Counted from the stretch's first letter, positions 45,599-56,427 are shown. The stretch: DNA of 64,000 nt from Thiomicrorhabdus indica (GCF_004293625.1 NZ_CP033040.1:1240001-1304000); one strand, 5' to 3'. Notes: a model not told the origin generated them from the sequence alone. Program-made: numbers and translations.

Positions 45599-45763
45599 TT
45601 TGATAACTTTCTAGCACCTTGCTGATTTGTGATTTCATTGTTGGTCAATGGTCAGCTACTAAATGTAGCCTCACATTGACCGCCTAGAAATCTCTCAATA
45701 ATCAAGGCACTTTAAAGCATCAAATGACACAATTTAGCTTGTCACTTTGAATTTATACACATG

Positions 45764-45826
45764 GCACGAAGGTGTGATTTTTCAACTTCAGTTTGGAATT
45801 TTCGCGAACTTCGTGCTTTTGTGTTT
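45764..45826 (+). terminator. Possible dnaK terminator or attenuator
   Basis: Eight-bp arms GCACGAAG (45764-45771) and CTTCGTGC (45809-45816) with a 37-nt loop, followed by TTTTGTGTTT. The long loop lowers confidence. Confidence 0.45.
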
Positions 45827-45857
45827 AAATACCGCGCATTCAATTTAACCCTTTAAG

Positions 45858-45908
45858 TTAATAAACCTAAGCTGTTGCACAGTTTATATAATGGTTTAGG
45901 TTTATTAA
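45858..45908. repeat. 13-bp perfect inverted repeat in the dnaJ leader
   Basis: TTAATAAACCTAA (45858-45870) and TTAGGTTTATTAA (45896-45908) separated by 25 bp that include TATATAAT. It could be an operator pair or a leader hairpin just ahead of the dnaJ start. Confidence 0.65.
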
Positions 45909-45936
45909 TTTCTATAAAAAACGAAACCATAAAACT

Positions 45937-47109
45937 ATGTCGAAAAGAGATTATTACGAAGTTCTCGGTGTTTCAAAATCCGCTTCAGAAGGTGAAATTA
46001 AAAAAGCTTATCGTAAGTTGGCCATGAAATATCACCCGGATCGAAATCCTGATAACACAGAAGCCGAAGATAAATTTAAAGAAGCGTCTGAAGCCTATGA
46101 AGTACTATCAGATGCGCAGAAACGTGCAGCCTATGACCAGTTTGGTCACGCAGGTCTTGAGGGAGGCGGCGGTGGTCGCGGTGGATTCTCAGGTGGCGGA
46201 TTTGGTGGCTTCGGAGACATCTTTGAAGATCTATTCGGCGGCGGTGGTGGATTTGGCGGTGGACGTCGTGGTCCACAACCCGGAAGTGATCTCCAATATG
46301 AGTTGAACATTACTTTAGAAGAAGCCGTTGCTGGCACAACCGTAGATATTCGCATTCCTACCAAAGAGGTGTGTGATGCCTGTGATGGAACTGGGGCGCA
46401 ATCTTCAAGTGATATTGAAACTTGTGATACCTGTGGCGGTGTTGGTCAGGTTCGTATGCAACAAGGTTTCTTTGCTGTCAATACAACCTGCCCAACCTGT
46501 CATGGAACGGGTAAGAAAATCAAAAATCCTTGTAAGAAGTGTCATGGCGAAGGTTATGTGCATGACAACAAAACCCTATCCGTCAAGATACCGGCCGGTG
46601 TCGATACTGGCGATCGTATCCGTCTTCAGGGAGAAGGTGAAGCGGGTGAGCCCGGAGCACCAAAAGGTGACTTGTATGTTCGCGTACATGTTAAAGAGCA
46701 TAAAGTTTTCCAGCGCGATGGAAATACCTTGTATTGTGAAGTCCCTTTAAGTTTTGCCAAAGCCGCACTGGGTGGTGAAATTGATGTGCCAACGCTTGGT
46801 GGTAAAGCAAGTTTGAAAATACCGGCCGGTACTCAGTCTGGGCAAAGATTTAAGTTGTCGGGTAAAGGTGTGAAGTCAGTTCGTTCGTCACAAACAGGCG
46901 ATATGGTCGTTCGAGTTCATATTGAAACCCCTGTGAAATTAACCGGGCGTCAAAAAGAGCTGTTGGAAGAGTTTGAAGAAAGTTTGCAAGGCAAACACCA
47001 TAAGCAACACTCGCCAAAAGAACATGGTTGGTTCGACTCAGTAAAATCTTTTTTCACAGGCGATGATGATAAAGATAGTAAAGATACTAAAGATGGTCCT
47101 TGGAATTAA
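45937..47109 (+). CDS. dnaJ: Co-chaperone DnaJ (Hsp40)
   Basis: Type I J-protein of 390 residues that delivers substrates to DnaK and stimulates its ATPase. J domain (about 1-70) with the HPD motif in [10 protein letters not shown], a Gly/Phe region (about 75-120), a zinc domain with four CxxCxGxG repeats ([32 protein letters not shown]; about 145-215) and the C-terminal peptide-binding domains. The tail after residue 350 is charged and low complexity ([12 protein letters not shown]). Two perfect dispersed palindromes are each read as IPAG in equivalent positions of the two C-terminal beta domains ([10 protein letters not shown] and [10 protein letters not shown]), a place where PAG is natural. 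Confidence 0.98.
   Translation: MSKRDYYEVLGVSKSASEGEIKKAYRKLAMKYHPDRNPDNTEAEDKFKEASEAYEVLSDAQKRAAYDQFGHAGLEGGGGGRGGFSGGGFGGFGDIFEDLFGGGGGFGGGRRGPQPGSDLQYELNITLEEAVAGTTVDIRIPTKEVCDACDGTGAQSSSDIETCDTCGGVGQVRMQQGFFAVNTTCPTCHGTGKKIKNPCKKCHGEGYVHDNKTLSVKIPAGVDTGDRIRLQGEGEAGEPGAPKGDLYVRVHVKEHKVFQRDGNTLYCEVPLSFAKAALGGEIDVPTLGGKASLKIPAGTQSGQRFKLSGKGVKSVRSSQTGDMVVRVHIETPVKLTGRQKELLEEFEESLQGKHHKQHSPKEHGWFDSVKSFFTGDDDKDSKDTKDGPWN
46590..46599. repeat. ACCGGCCGGT copy in dnaJ
   Basis: Perfect copy encoding Pro-Ala-Gly of the conserved IPAGVD motif of the first C-terminal domain. Confidence 0.9.
46821..46830. repeat. ACCGGCCGGT copy in dnaJ
   Basis: Perfect copy encoding Pro-Ala-Gly of the conserved IPAGTQ motif, 231 bp after the previous copy. 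Confidence 0.9.
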
Positions 47110-47121
47110 CGGAGTTAGTAA

Positions 47122-47922
<801 letters not shown>

Positions 47923-47951
47923 ATTTCTTAAATCACTTTATGAAGAAATAA

Positions 47952-47975
47952 ACGCCTCCTTTTGGAGGTGTTTTT
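47952..47975 (+). terminator. Rho-independent terminator after dapB
   Basis: CGCCTCC, a TTTT loop, GGAGGTG (one wobble), then TTTTTG. Confidence 0.9.
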
Positions 47976-47997
47976 GTTTTAACTAGATTGAATTGAT

Positions 47998-48007
47998 ACC
48001 GGCCGGT
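47998..48007. repeat. ACCGGCCGGT copy after dapB
   Basis: Perfect copy followed by AAGCTTCTG, intergenic, about 25 bp after the dapB terminator. Confidence 0.9.
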
Positions 48008-48092
48008 AAGCTTCTGTTAAGTTTCAGTCCTCACTTGGCACGATGTTTGTTATTTACTCAGCAAGTTTGTCTATTTGTGCAGGTAAGTGTCA

Positions 48093-48653
48093 ATGAATTG
48101 TCGGTTAAAAGCAGTAGTGATTTCGATCGGAGTAATTTTAGGTGCTCAATTAACAGGGTGCTCGGTTTCACCCAAAGACCCTAGAAGCCCTTATTACACA
48201 ACACAAATCGGCAAGGATATTAAGCAAACATATTCTTCAAAATACGTATCTAAACGTCAATCACCGATTAGTAGCCTGGATGGGAGTTTAGAGTCTCGTT
48301 TATGGAAGCATTTTGAACATTGGCGTGGTACACCTTATGCATATGGTGGGACTGGCCGTAACGGGATTGATTGCTCTGCCTTTGTTAAGATAACGATGCA
48401 AAGTGTTGCAAACATCCCTTTACCTAGAACCACGCGAACACAAATTCATGTTGGCAATCCGATTTCTCGAAACCAGTTAAAACCAGGTGATGTCGTGTTT
48501 TTTCAAACAGGAGCAAACCAAATGCATAATGGCATCTACATGGGGCAGGGGAAATTCATGCATGCTTCAAGTAGTGTCGGTGTGACGGTTTCTGAATTGA
48601 ATAACCCGTATTGGAATCCAAGATATTTAAAATCGATTCGTGTTTTGTCTTAG
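48093..48653 (+). CDS. NlpC/P60 family lipoprotein (cell-wall peptidase)
   Basis: A 186-residue lipoprotein: signal peptide with lipobox LTGC (about 22-25), a short linker, and an NlpC/P60 cysteine peptidase domain (about 75-185). The catalytic Cys is in GIDCSAFVK, the His in HNGIYMG, and a further polar residue in FMHASSS. Family members (Spr/MepS-like) cleave peptidoglycan peptide cross-bridges. The ATG at 48093 is preferred to a GTG at 48087; AGGTAA lies upstream. The gene sits alone between dapB and carA. Confidence 0.9.
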   Translation: MNCRLKAVVISIGVILGAQLTGCSVSPKDPRSPYYTTQIGKDIKQTYSSKYVSKRQSPISSLDGSLESRLWKHFEHWRGTPYAYGGTGRNGIDCSAFVKITMQSVANIPLPRTTRTQIHVGNPISRNQLKPGDVVFFQTGANQMHNGIYMGQGKFMHASSSVGVTVSELNNPYWNPRYLKSIRVLS

Positions 48654-48972
48654 CTAAACTAATGAGCAATTGACGAAGTATTTAGTTTTAAAAATAAACA
48701 GCGTCAACGCCTGATTCAACAGAAAACTCTCATAGACATAAAACCGCAAATCAAGTAAAATCCGCCTAACAAAAATTTTGCGACAGAATTCGGTAGAGTT
48801 GCACTAATGGAGTATCAGGCGCTAATGGCATTTGATCATTAAAATTCTTAAAAACGGAGTGAGCTCTGATGGGGGCTGGCTCCGTTTTTTTATATGCGGA
48901 TTTTATGAATGCTAAGTTTGAATTTCATTGTTGACGACAGAACGGATTCTTCTAATTGGGGTGGTAAATTAG
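48654..48972. promoter_or_regulatory. carAB leader region with attenuator
   Basis: A promoter-like TAGACA, 17 bp, TAAAAT (48733-48761) could start a leader of about 200 nt. It contains a possible 11-codon leader peptide MEYQALMAFDH (48807-48842) and, 8 bp after its stop, a hairpin with a T-run (48851-48892). The hairpin ends about 80 bp before carA, so it should stop transcription unless anti-terminated. Confidence 0.55.
48851..48892 (+). terminator. Attenuator hairpin upstream of carA
   Basis: AAAACGGAG (48851-48859) pairs with CTCCGTTTT (48880-48888); additional AGC/GGCT pairing is possible, and the hairpin is followed by TTTTTTT. Confidence 0.75.
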
Positions 48973-50106
48973 ATGACACAGGCGTTGCTTGCATTAGCCG
49001 ATGGAACTCTCTTCTGGGGGACATCACTTGGAGCAGAAGGCGAAACTGTTGGGGAAGTAGTATTCAATACTTCGTTAACAGGCTATCAAGAAATCTTGAC
49101 AGATCCTTCATATTACAAACAGATTGTAACTTTAACCTATCCGCATATCGGAAATGTTGGGGTTAATGATGAAGATGAAGAGTCATCAGCTATTATGGCG
49201 CAAGGCTTGATTGTTAAAGATTGCCCACCACGCATGAGTAACTTCCGTGCACAGAAAACTTTACCCGACTACCTGAAAGAACAGAATGTTGTTGCGATTG
49301 CTGATATCGACACTCGTAAACTGACGCGAATTTTGCGCGACAAGGGTGCGCAGGCCGGTGTGATTATTGCGGGTGAAAATATTGATTCAGAGCAAGCTGT
49401 TGCAAAAGCTCAAGCCTTTTCAGGTTTAAAAGGTCTGGATCTCGCCAAAGAAGTCACAACTGCTGAAACGTACACTTGGACAGAAGGTTCATGGCAGTTG
49501 GGTGTTGGGCATTCGGATAAAGCGGATGACGCTCAATTTCATGTTGTGGCTTATGATTATGGTGTTAAACGTAATATTTTACGTATGCTTGCTGATCGTG
49601 GTTGTAAGTTGACTGTCGTGCCAGCAAAAACACCGGCCGGTGAAGTTTTAGCAATGAATCCTGATGGTGTTTTCCTGTCCAATGGCCCAGGAGACCCAGA
49701 ACCTTGTGATTATGCAATTGATGCAATTTCTGAAGTGTTAAAAACTGATATTCCTGTATTCGGTATTTGTTTAGGGCATCAATTATTGGCGCTGGCTTCG
49801 GGTGCGAAAACCATAAAAATGAAATTTGGTCATCACGGTGGTAACCACCCAGTTCAAGATTTGGACAGTTCTCAAGTGATGATTACCGCACAGAATCACG
49901 GTTTTGCAGTGGATGAGGCATCACTTCCAGACAACCTTAAAGCAACTCATAAATCATTGTTTGATGGGACGCTGCAAGGCATTTCTCGCACAGATTGTTC
50001 AGCGTTTAGTTTTCAGGGGCACCCTGAAGCTAGCCCTGGTCCGCATGATGTTGCGCCTTTATTTGATCAGTTTATTGAAAACATGCAACAAGCAAAAAAC
50101 GCTTAA
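48973..50106 (+). CDS. carA: Carbamoyl-phosphate synthase small (glutaminase) subunit
   Basis: Glutamine amidotransferase subunit that supplies ammonia to CarB for carbamoyl phosphate (arginine and pyrimidines). 377 residues with the N-terminal CPSase domain ([18 protein letters not shown]) and the class-I glutaminase: catalytic Cys in [13 protein letters not shown] and the His-Glu pair in [13 protein letters not shown]. The ATG at 48973 follows GGGGTGG. It is followed by carB after 24 bp. The leader upstream carries an attenuator-like hairpin. A palindrome at 49632 is read as TPAGE. Confidence 0.98.
   Translation: MTQALLALADGTLFWGTSLGAEGETVGEVVFNTSLTGYQEILTDPSYYKQIVTLTYPHIGNVGVNDEDEESSAIMAQGLIVKDCPPRMSNFRAQKTLPDYLKEQNVVAIADIDTRKLTRILRDKGAQAGVIIAGENIDSEQAVAKAQAFSGLKGLDLAKEVTTAETYTWTEGSWQLGVGHSDKADDAQFHVVAYDYGVKRNILRMLADRGCKLTVVPAKTPAGEVLAMNPDGVFLSNGPGDPEPCDYAIDAISEVLKTDIPVFGICLGHQLLALASGAKTIKMKFGHHGGNHPVQDLDSSQVMITAQNHGFAVDEASLPDNLKATHKSLFDGTLQGISRTDCSAFSFQGHPEASPGPHDVAPLFDQFIENMQQAKNA
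49632..49641. repeat. ACCGGCCGGT copy in carA
   Basis: Perfect copy followed by GAAGTTTTA, read as Pro-Ala-Gly in the linker between the two CarA domains. Confidence 0.9.
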
Positions 50107-50130
50107 TACGAAATAATAGGAAAGAAATCG

Positions 50131-53100
50131 ATGCCAAAGAGAAGTGATTTACAAAGCATTATGATTATTGGTGCTGGACCTATTATTATCGGTCAAGCCT
50201 GCGAATTTGATTACTCGGGTGTTCAAGCCTGTAAAGCGCTGAAGGAAGAGGGTTATCGTGTTATTTTGGTGAACTCCAACCCAGCAACCATCATGACCGA
50301 TCCAGATCTTGCGGATGCAACATACATTGAGCCAATTGAATGGCAAACCGTTGCTCGCATTATTGAAGAAGAAAAGCCTGATGCAATTTTGCCAACCATG
50401 GGTGGGCAAACCGCACTTAACTGTGCGCTTGAGTTGCATGAGAAGGGGGTGTTGCAAAAGCATGGTGTTGAACTGATTGGTGCAGATGCTGATGCCATTG
50501 ATAAAGCAGAAAACCGTGATCGTTTCCGTCAAGCTATGGTAAAAATCGGTTTGGATATGCCGGTTTCTGATGTTGCACATAACATGGAAGAAGCTTGGGC
50601 GATTCAAGAAAAGGTGGGTTATCCAACGATTATTCGTCCATCTTTTACTCTTGGAGGCTCTGGTGGCGGTATTGCCTATAATAAAGCTGAATTTGAAGAG
50701 ATTTGTAAGTTCGGTTTAGACCTTTCTCCAACCAAGGAACTGTTGATTGAAGAATCGATTGTCGGTTGGAAAGAATATGAAATGGAAGTTATCCGCGATA
50801 AAAAAGATAACGCCATTATCATCTGTTCGATTGAAAACTTAGACCCGATGGGTGTGCATACAGGGGATTCGATTACCGTAGCACCCGCGCAAACTTTGAC
50901 CGATAAAGAATATCAAATTATGCGTAATGCCTCTTTGGCAGTCTTACGTGAAATCGGTGTTGAAACCGGTGGTTCAAACGTTCAGTTTTCAGTGAATCCT
51001 GATACTGGCCGAATGATTATTATCGAGATGAATCCACGTGTTTCTCGTTCATCGGCGTTAGCTTCCAAAGCAACGGGCTTCCCTATCGCCAAGGTTGCGG
51101 CAAAGCTTGCAGTGGGTTATACCCTAGATGAGTTGCAAAACGATATTACTGGTGGGGCGACTCCGGCTTCTTTTGAACCAACAATTGATTACGTTGTCAC
51201 GAAGATTCCTCGTTTCACATTTGAGAAATTCCCTCAGGCACAACAACGTCTATCGACTCAAATGAAGTCGGTGGGTGAAGTTATGGCAATGGGGCGTAAC
51301 TTCCAGGAGTCTTTGCAAAAAGCGCTTCGTGGTTTGGAAACTGATAAAGCCGGCTTTGATGAAATCCTCGATTTGGTGACAATGGATGAGCGAGAAGTTC
51401 GCGATACTCTGCGCCAAGAATTGCGTAACCCAGGCCCTGAGCGTATCTGGTATGTCGCAGATGCTTTCCGTGCAGGTTGGACACTTGAAGAAGTATTTGA
51501 AGCTTCAAAAATTGATCCATGGTTCCTAGCTCAAATTGAAGAGTTGATGGATCTTGAAGATGATTTAAAGCAACGCGGGTTAGATGCGTTGAATGAAACC
51601 TATTTGCGTGGACTTAAACGTAAAGGTTTCTCTGATGCACGCATTGCAAGCTTATTAGACACAGATGCGGCATTTATTCGTAAATTTCGTCATACGCTTA
51701 ATATTCGTCCTGTGTTTAAACGTGTCGACACTTGTGCGGCCGAATTTGAAACTTCTACAGCTTATTTGTATTCGTCTTATGATGAAGAGTGTGAAGCGAA
51801 GCCGACAGATCGCGATAAGATCATTGTGTTAGGCGGTGGACCGAACCGTATCGGTCAGGGTATTGAGTTTGACTACTGTTGTGTTCACGCAGCAATGGCA
51901 ATGCGTGAAGATGGTTATGAAGCCATTATGGTTAACTGTAACCCTGAAACGGTTTCGACAGATTACGACACATCTGATCGTCTATATTTTGAACCATTGA
52001 CGCTTGAAGATGTACTTGAAATTGTTGAAGTTGAACAGCCAAAAGGGGTGATTGTTCAATATGGTGGTCAAACACCATTGAAATTAGCTGAAGATTTGGA
52101 AGAAGCGGGTGTGCCAATTATCGGTACATCTCCAGAGTCAATTGATTTAGCTGAAGACCGTGAGCGCTTCCAACAAATCTTAAACGAAGAAGGTTTGTTG
52201 CAACCACCTAACCGCACAGCAACTTCGACAGAGCAAGCCGTTATCTTAGCGAATGAAATCGGTTATCCATTGGTTGTTCGTCCATCTTATGTATTGGGTG
52301 GTCGTGGGATGGAAATCGTCTATGATGAAACCAATCTTCGTCGTTATATGACTGAAGCTGTTAAGGTTTCTAATGACTCACCTGTTTTGTTAGATCGCTT
52401 CTTGGATGATGCGGTTGAGCTAGATGTTGATGCAGTTTGTGACGGTGAAAATGTTGTAATTGGCGGTATTATGGAGCACATTGAGCAGGCAGGGATTCAC
52501 TCAGGTGACTCAGCTTGTTCTATTCCTCCATATAGTATTTCGGATGAAATTCAGGACGAGATTCGTGTTCAGGTTGCCAAGATGGCGAAAGCGCTGGGCG
52601 TTGTCGGTTTAATGAATACCCAGTTTGCTGTTAAAGGCAATGATATCTATGTACTTGAGGTGAACCCGCGTGCATCTCGTACAGTACCTTTTGTCTCAAA
52701 AGCAATTGGACAACCTTTAGCGAAAATTGCTGCTCGATGTATGGTCGGACAGAAATTGAACGATCAAGGCTTTACAACTGAGATCAAACCGACACATTAT
52801 TCGGTAAAAGAAGCAGTTTTCCCATTTATTAAGTTCTTGGGGGTTGACCCGATTCTTGGGCCGGAAATGAAGTCTACCGGTGAAGTTATGGGTATTGGTG
52901 AAAGCTTTGCACAGGCGTATTCTAAAGCGCAATTGGCTGCTGGTACCGTATTACCTCGTTCTGGAACCGCATTTTTAAGTGTGCGTAAAGCAGATCGTGA
53001 GCGTGTGTTAGATTTAGCGAAACAGCTAATTTCTCGTGATTTTAAAATCTTGGCAACACGTGGTACTGCTTCAGCCTTAACTGAAGCAGGGATTGCTTGC

Positions 53101-53346
53101 GAAACGGTGAATAAGGTCACGGAAGGTCGTCCAAACATTGTGGATTCAATTGTGAATGAAGAAGTAGATTTGATTGTTAATACTTCTGATGGTTCAACGA
53201 GTATCCAAGACTCATCGAGTATTCGTCGTGAAGCGTTAATGCACAAAACATGTTATACGACGACCATTGCAGGAGCTTTTGCAACGGTTGCGGCAATGGA
53301 ATTCCTCGATGATCAGCCTGTGAATCGTTTACAAAATATTGTTTAA
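50131..53346 (+). CDS. carB: Carbamoyl-phosphate synthase large subunit
   Basis: ATP-dependent synthase of carbamoyl phosphate, 1071 residues, equal to the family length. Two homologous ATP-grasp halves are visible ([24 protein letters not shown] and [20 protein letters not shown]), each with the [14 protein letters not shown] / [14 protein letters not shown] loop, and a C-terminal allosteric MGS-like domain (about 940-1071, [48 protein letters not shown]) that binds UMP and ornithine in homologues. AGGAAAG precedes the ATG at 50131. No palindrome copy occurs in its 3.2 kb. Confidence 0.99.
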   Translation: MPKRSDLQSIMIIGAGPIIIGQACEFDYSGVQACKALKEEGYRVILVNSNPATIMTDPDLADATYIEPIEWQTVARIIEEEKPDAILPTMGGQTALNCALELHEKGVLQKHGVELIGADADAIDKAENRDRFRQAMVKIGLDMPVSDVAHNMEEAWAIQEKVGYPTIIRPSFTLGGSGGGIAYNKAEFEEICKFGLDLSPTKELLIEESIVGWKEYEMEVIRDKKDNAIIICSIENLDPMGVHTGDSITVAPAQTLTDKEYQIMRNASLAVLREIGVETGGSNVQFSVNPDTGRMIIIEMNPRVSRSSALASKATGFPIAKVAAKLAVGYTLDELQNDITGGATPASFEPTIDYVVTKIPRFTFEKFPQAQQRLSTQMKSVGEVMAMGRNFQESLQKALRGLETDKAGFDEILDLVTMDEREVRDTLRQELRNPGPERIWYVADAFRAGWTLEEVFEASKIDPWFLAQIEELMDLEDDLKQRGLDALNETYLRGLKRKGFSDARIASLLDTDAAFIRKFRHTLNIRPVFKRVDTCAAEFETSTAYLYSSYDEECEAKPTDRDKIIVLGGGPNRIGQGIEFDYCCVHAAMAMREDGYEAIMVNCNPETVSTDYDTSDRLYFEPLTLEDVLEIVEVEQPKGVIVQYGGQTPLKLAEDLEEAGVPIIGTSPESIDLAEDRERFQQILNEEGLLQPPNRTATSTEQAVILANEIGYPLVVRPSYVLGGRGMEIVYDETNLRRYMTEAVKVSNDSPVLLDRFLDDAVELDVDAVCDGENVVIGGIMEHIEQAGIHSGDSACSIPPYSISDEIQDEIRVQVAKMAKALGVVGLMNTQFAVKGNDIYVLEVNPRASRTVPFVSKAIGQPLAKIAARCMVGQKLNDQGFTTEIKPTHYSVKEAVFPFIKFLGVDPILGPEMKSTGEVMGIGESFAQAYSKAQLAAGTVLPRSGTAFLSVRKADRERVLDLAKQLISRDFKILATRGTASALTEAGIACETVNKVTEGRPNIVDSIVNEEVDLIVNTSDGSTSIQDSSSIRREALMHKTCYTTTIAGAFATVAAMEFLDDQPVNRLQNIV

Positions 53347-53392
53347 ACTTTAAAAACTTAAGGTCATCCAGTAAATAGTTGGCCTTTCTACT

Positions 53393-53424
53393 AACGCTGG
53401 CGCTTTAGGGTGTCAGCGTTTTTG
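53393..53424 (+). terminator. Terminator between carB and greA
   Basis: AACGCTG (53393-53399) pairs with CAGCGTT (53414-53420), followed by TTTTGTTTT; the inner bases can extend the stem. Confidence 0.8.
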
Positions 53425-53452
53425 TTTTCAAAAGAGAAAAAAGGAAAGCAAA

Positions 53453-53929
53453 ATGAATAAACACCCAATGACAAAAGAAGGTGCAGACGCGCTACAAGAA
53501 GAATTAAATCATTTAAAAAAAGTTGAGCGTCCACGTATTACTGATGCTATCGCAGAAGCTCGTGAGCATGGAGATTTGAAAGAAAATGCAGAGTATCACG
53601 CTGCGCGAGAACAACAGGGTTTGACAGAAGCCCGTATTAAACAGATTGAAGGTCTGTTATCGAATGCTCAAGTAATTGATGTCACCAAATTGCCTCAAAC
53701 AGGTAAAGTTGTATTTGGTGTTACTGTTCAGTTATTGAATTTAGATACGGACGAAGAAGTTACTTATAAGATTGTGGGTAACGAAGAAGCGGATCTAAAA
53801 CATAATAAAGTTTCTGTAAACTCTCCAATTGCGCGTGCGCTAATCGGTAAAGAAGCCGGGGAAGAGGTTGTAGTGCAAGCACCGAGTGGTAATATTGACT
53901 ATGAAATCCTTGAGGTGGAATACCTGTAA
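53453..53929 (+). CDS. greA: Transcription elongation factor GreA
   Basis: Stimulates RNA polymerase to cleave backtracked transcripts. 158 residues: coiled-coil N-terminal arm (about 1-75) with the catalytic acidic tip in [21 protein letters not shown] (Asp and Glu in DLKENAE), then the C-terminal FKBP-like domain ([42 protein letters not shown]). AAAGGAAAG precedes the ATG at 53453. It follows carB as in many gammaproteobacteria, after a terminator. Confidence 0.98.
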   Translation: MNKHPMTKEGADALQEELNHLKKVERPRITDAIAEAREHGDLKENAEYHAAREQQGLTEARIKQIEGLLSNAQVIDVTKLPQTGKVVFGVTVQLLNLDTDEEVTYKIVGNEEADLKHNKVSVNSPIARALIGKEAGEEVVVQAPSGNIDYEILEVEYL

Positions 53930-54098
53930 TTTTCGGGTAATTCGTTTCACTTTGTCACAGCTATTAAATTTCATGTAATTTGCATTAAAAAGCTTTATAA
54001 GTATTTGCTTATTTTCTCAGGTTTGTCAGTTGCAATTTTTGAAAAAACCGTTCAGAATGACCAACGTTTAAGCGAAACCTAAACCTCGGAGTTTATGA

Positions 54099-54452
54099 AT
54101 GAAACACTTAACTTTAAAAGCATTGTTTGTTTCTGCAGTAGCAGCAATGTCTTTGAATGTACAAGCCGCTGATGTTTATTCACAGTGCTTGGCAGATGCA
54201 GAAAAAGTGATCACGACTGCTAAGGCAGAAGGTGGTCCAGCAGCTCGTGATATCGAGCAAGCAACAACTGTTGAACAGTGTTTTGCTGAGCTAAACGCGA
54301 TCGAAGCGAAATATGGTGACAAAACTAAAGGTGTTAACCCATCTTCAGTAATGACTCCAGAAGATCGTAAAAAGTGGGCACAGTTATTCGAAGCAATTGA
54401 TGCTAAGAAATTTACTGGTACTCGCTACAACATGGCTGCTTACTACCGTTAA
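54099..54452 (+). CDS. Small exported protein of unknown function
   Basis: A 117-residue protein with a clear Sec signal peptide (MKHLTLKALFVSAVAAMSLNVQA, cleaved around VQAADV) and two cysteines in the mature part (YSQCLAD, EQCFAEL) that could form a disulfide. Mature sequence is helical, Ala/Glu/Lys-rich, ending YNMAAYYR. I do not recognise the family. CTCGGAG provides a ribosome binding site, and a strong terminator follows, so it is a monocistronic gene with clean signals, which supports it being real and well expressed. Confidence 0.75.
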   Translation: MKHLTLKALFVSAVAAMSLNVQAADVYSQCLADAEKVITTAKAEGGPAARDIEQATTVEQCFAELNAIEAKYGDKTKGVNPSSVMTPEDRKKWAQLFEAIDAKKFTGTRYNMAAYYR

Positions 54453-54515
54453 TTAGCCTTGTATCGCTTTTTTATCAGTCTCAAGTTAGGCGGGGTCTGA
54501 TAGCAAAGTTTTCGG

Positions 54516-54541
54516 AAAACCGGCTTTATTGCCGGTTTTTT
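54516..54541 (+). terminator. Rho-independent terminator
   Basis: AAAACCGGC, a TTTATT loop, GCCGGTTTT, then TT. It ends the small exported protein gene and rules out the DUF455 start at 54540. Confidence 0.9.
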
Positions 54542-54563
54542 GTGTTTAAATTCCGAGAAAATT

Positions 54564-55379
54564 ATGTCTGAAATTCAACACCACTCCAACCTTTTTCAAC
54601 GGGTTTATGATTGTTTGATGCAATCAGATGTCGATCAAAAAATGCAACAACTTCAGTCGATTATTATTGATTGGACAGAGAGTAAACTTTCCCTCGATGT
54701 AAAGCCTGAAATTATTCAACGTGTTCCCGATCCTGGGCGACCTATAAAACCCGATTTGGTTCCACCACGAGAACTACCAAAACGTGGTTTGGGTTCCAAG
54801 GAAGGACATGCGGGGCTCATGCATGCCATTGCGCATATCGAATTCAATGCCGTGAACTTGGCTTTGGATGCTATTTATCGTTTCCAAGAGATGCCTCCTC
54901 AGTATTACGGCGATTGGTTAGGGGTTGCGACAGAGGAGTCTTATCACTTCCAAATGGTGCGCGAGCATTTAGAAAGTTTAGGTTTTGAGTATGGTGATTT
55001 TCCAGCACATGATGGTTTATGGATGACCACACATCAAACCGATCATGATCCATTGGTACGAATGGCCTTAGTGCCAAGAACACTTGAAGCGCGAGGATTG
55101 GATGTGACACCACCGATGATTCAAAAACTGCGGGCAATTGGCGACAAACGAGGGGTGGAAATTTTAAAGATTCTCTTACGTGATGAAATCGGTCATGTTG
55201 AAGTCGGCACGCGTTGGTTCCGCCACTTATGTGATCAGAGAAACTTGAATCCATTTAATAGCTTCCAGAAAATCATCGAAGAATATTTTCATGGCGATTT
55301 ACGTGGTCCGTTTAACTATGAAGCGCGCGAACAAGCTGGGTTTAGTACTGAGGAAATTGCTTGGTTAAAAACCTTGTAA
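54564..55379 (+). CDS. DUF455 ferritin-like protein
   Basis: A 271-residue protein of the DUF455 family, predicted to have a ferritin-like four-helix bundle. Candidate di-iron ligands are the Glu/His pairs in AIAHIEFNAVNLALD (about 90-105), EESYHFQMVREHL (about 125-137) and LLRDEIGHVEVGTRWF (about 215-230). Family substrate is unknown; oxidase or hydroxylase activity is plausible. The frame opens at 54540 inside the preceding terminator, so the ATG at 54564 is chosen. It is followed by a ROK kinase after a spacer with a dispersed palindrome. Confidence 0.85.
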   Translation: MSEIQHHSNLFQRVYDCLMQSDVDQKMQQLQSIIIDWTESKLSLDVKPEIIQRVPDPGRPIKPDLVPPRELPKRGLGSKEGHAGLMHAIAHIEFNAVNLALDAIYRFQEMPPQYYGDWLGVATEESYHFQMVREHLESLGFEYGDFPAHDGLWMTTHQTDHDPLVRMALVPRTLEARGLDVTPPMIQKLRAIGDKRGVEILKILLRDEIGHVEVGTRWFRHLCDQRNLNPFNSFQKIIEEYFHGDLRGPFNYEAREQAGFSTEEIAWLKTL

Positions 55380-55389
55380 ATAATTATTT

Positions 55390-55399
55390 ACCGGCCGGT
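55390..55399. repeat. ACCGGCCGGT copy between DUF455 and ROK genes
   Basis: Perfect copy preceded by TTATTT, 24 bp before the ROK kinase start. Confidence 0.9.
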
Positions 55400-55422
55400 G
55401 GGAAATTAAAAAGATATCCGTT

Positions 55423-56370
55423 ATGAACTATCGACTTGGAATTGATTTGGGTGGCACCAAAATTGAAATCATAGTGTTAGATGAGCAAGGTCAATCCGTT
55501 TTTAATCAACGTATTGCAACGCCAAAAGGGGATTATCAAGCCACATTAGATGCCATTGTTGCATTAGTCGAATTAGCTGAAAACTTCCTAAAAAAGCATG
55601 TTCTTGAGGGTTCTTTGCATACATCCAGTATTGGAATAGGGATTCCGGGGTCTATTTCTGCGAAAACTGGTTTGGTTCGAAATGCTAACTCAGTCGTCTT
55701 GATTGGTAAGGATTTAAAAGCAGACTTAGAAGAAAAACTTTACCGGCCGGTATTTATTGATAATGATGCGAACTGTTTCGCCTTGTCAGAAGCAGTGGAC
55801 GGTGCAGCTCAGGATTACAAATCTGTATTTGGTGTGATTATCGGTACTGGTTGTGGTGGCGCGTTGGTTGTCAATAAATCCATTATTCAAGGTTCAAACG
55901 GGATTGCTGGAGAGTGGGGGCATAATCCATTGCCTTGGCTAAATTATGATGCAGAATCAACCGGCCGGTCATTTAAAAACCTTTCTTGTTATTGTGGTTT
56001 ATCTGGCTGTCAGGAAACGTTTCTCTCTGGTTCAGGTATAGAACGACATTTTTTGGAAAGAACCGGACAAACACTCAGTGCTAGGCAGATTGTAGAACTC
56101 AGCAGACAAAATCATCATGAAGCAAAACAATTGATGCAGGACTATTATGTCTGGTTGGCTAAAGGTTTGGCTTCGATTATTAATATCTTTGATCCAGATG
56201 CCATTGTATTGGGTGGTGGCCTGTCGAATGTTGACGAAATTTATCAAGAAGTGCCAGCTATTTGGGATCAATGGATTTTTAATAATGAGAATGTGAATAC
56301 TATTTTGACTCGACCAAAGTTTGGTGATTCAAGCGGTGTTCGAGGCGCTGCTTGGTTAGCGACTTCTTGA
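55423..56370 (+). CDS. ROK-family sugar kinase
   Basis: A 315-residue kinase of the ROK family, close to fructokinase/glucokinase types (Mak/NagK-like). Hallmarks: nucleotide-binding GIDLGGTKIEIIVLD, catalytic base region FIDNDANCFAL, GTGCGGALVV, GIAGEWGHNPLP and the zinc-site CYCGLSGCQETFLSGSG (His plus three Cys), and VLGGGLSNVDEIY near the C-terminus. Sugar specificity cannot be read from sequence. It carries two perfect palindromes, read as YRPV (55742) and STGRS (55960). Not clearly in an operon with neighbours; a thioredoxin-like gene follows 57 bp later. Confidence 0.9.
   Translation: MNYRLGIDLGGTKIEIIVLDEQGQSVFNQRIATPKGDYQATLDAIVALVELAENFLKKHVLEGSLHTSSIGIGIPGSISAKTGLVRNANSVVLIGKDLKADLEEKLYRPVFIDNDANCFALSEAVDGAAQDYKSVFGVIIGTGCGGALVVNKSIIQGSNGIAGEWGHNPLPWLNYDAESTGRSFKNLSCYCGLSGCQETFLSGSGIERHFLERTGQTLSARQIVELSRQNHHEAKQLMQDYYVWLAKGLASIINIFDPDAIVLGGGLSNVDEIYQEVPAIWDQWIFNNENVNTILTRPKFGDSSGVRGAAWLATS
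55742..55751. repeat. ACCGGCCGGT copy in the ROK kinase gene
   Basis: Perfect copy preceded by AACTTT, the only one read in the third frame (Tyr-Arg-Pro-Val). Confidence 0.9.
55960..55969. repeat. ACCGGCCGGT copy in the ROK kinase gene
   Basis: Perfect copy read as Thr-Gly-Arg just ahead of the zinc-binding segment. Confidence 0.9.
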
Positions 56371-56427
56371 GAGCGCTGGGCGAAAATCCATTATTAATTA
56401 AGCAGTAAGTAAGTAAGAAGAGATAAG

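Larger units (their letters stand above)
45599..45936. other. Structured spacer between dnaK and dnaJ
   Basis: Unusually long for a dnaK-dnaJ gap and rich in hairpins. GGTCAATG..GCTAC..GTAGC..CATTGACC (45643-45681) is a stem with an internal loop. GCACGAAG/CTTCGTGC (45764-45816) is followed by TTTTGTGTTT and looks like a terminator with a long loop. A perfect 13-bp inverted repeat (45858-45908) ends 28 bp before the dnaJ ATG. No gene was seen. Confidence 0.6.

Noticed and set aside
46146-46364. Pro-rich open frame on the minus strand inside dnaJ
   Set aside because: Shadow of the Gly-rich G/F region of dnaJ; no ribosome binding site or family match.
48909-49166. Open frame overlapping the carA start
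   Set aside because: Out of frame with carA, without family features; the carA call is secure.
50149-50607. 152-codon minus-strand frame inside carB start
   Set aside because: Antisense shadow of a strongly conserved region.
52797-53246. 149-codon minus-strand frame inside carB
   Set aside because: Antisense to the conserved C-terminal domain of carB; no independent signals.
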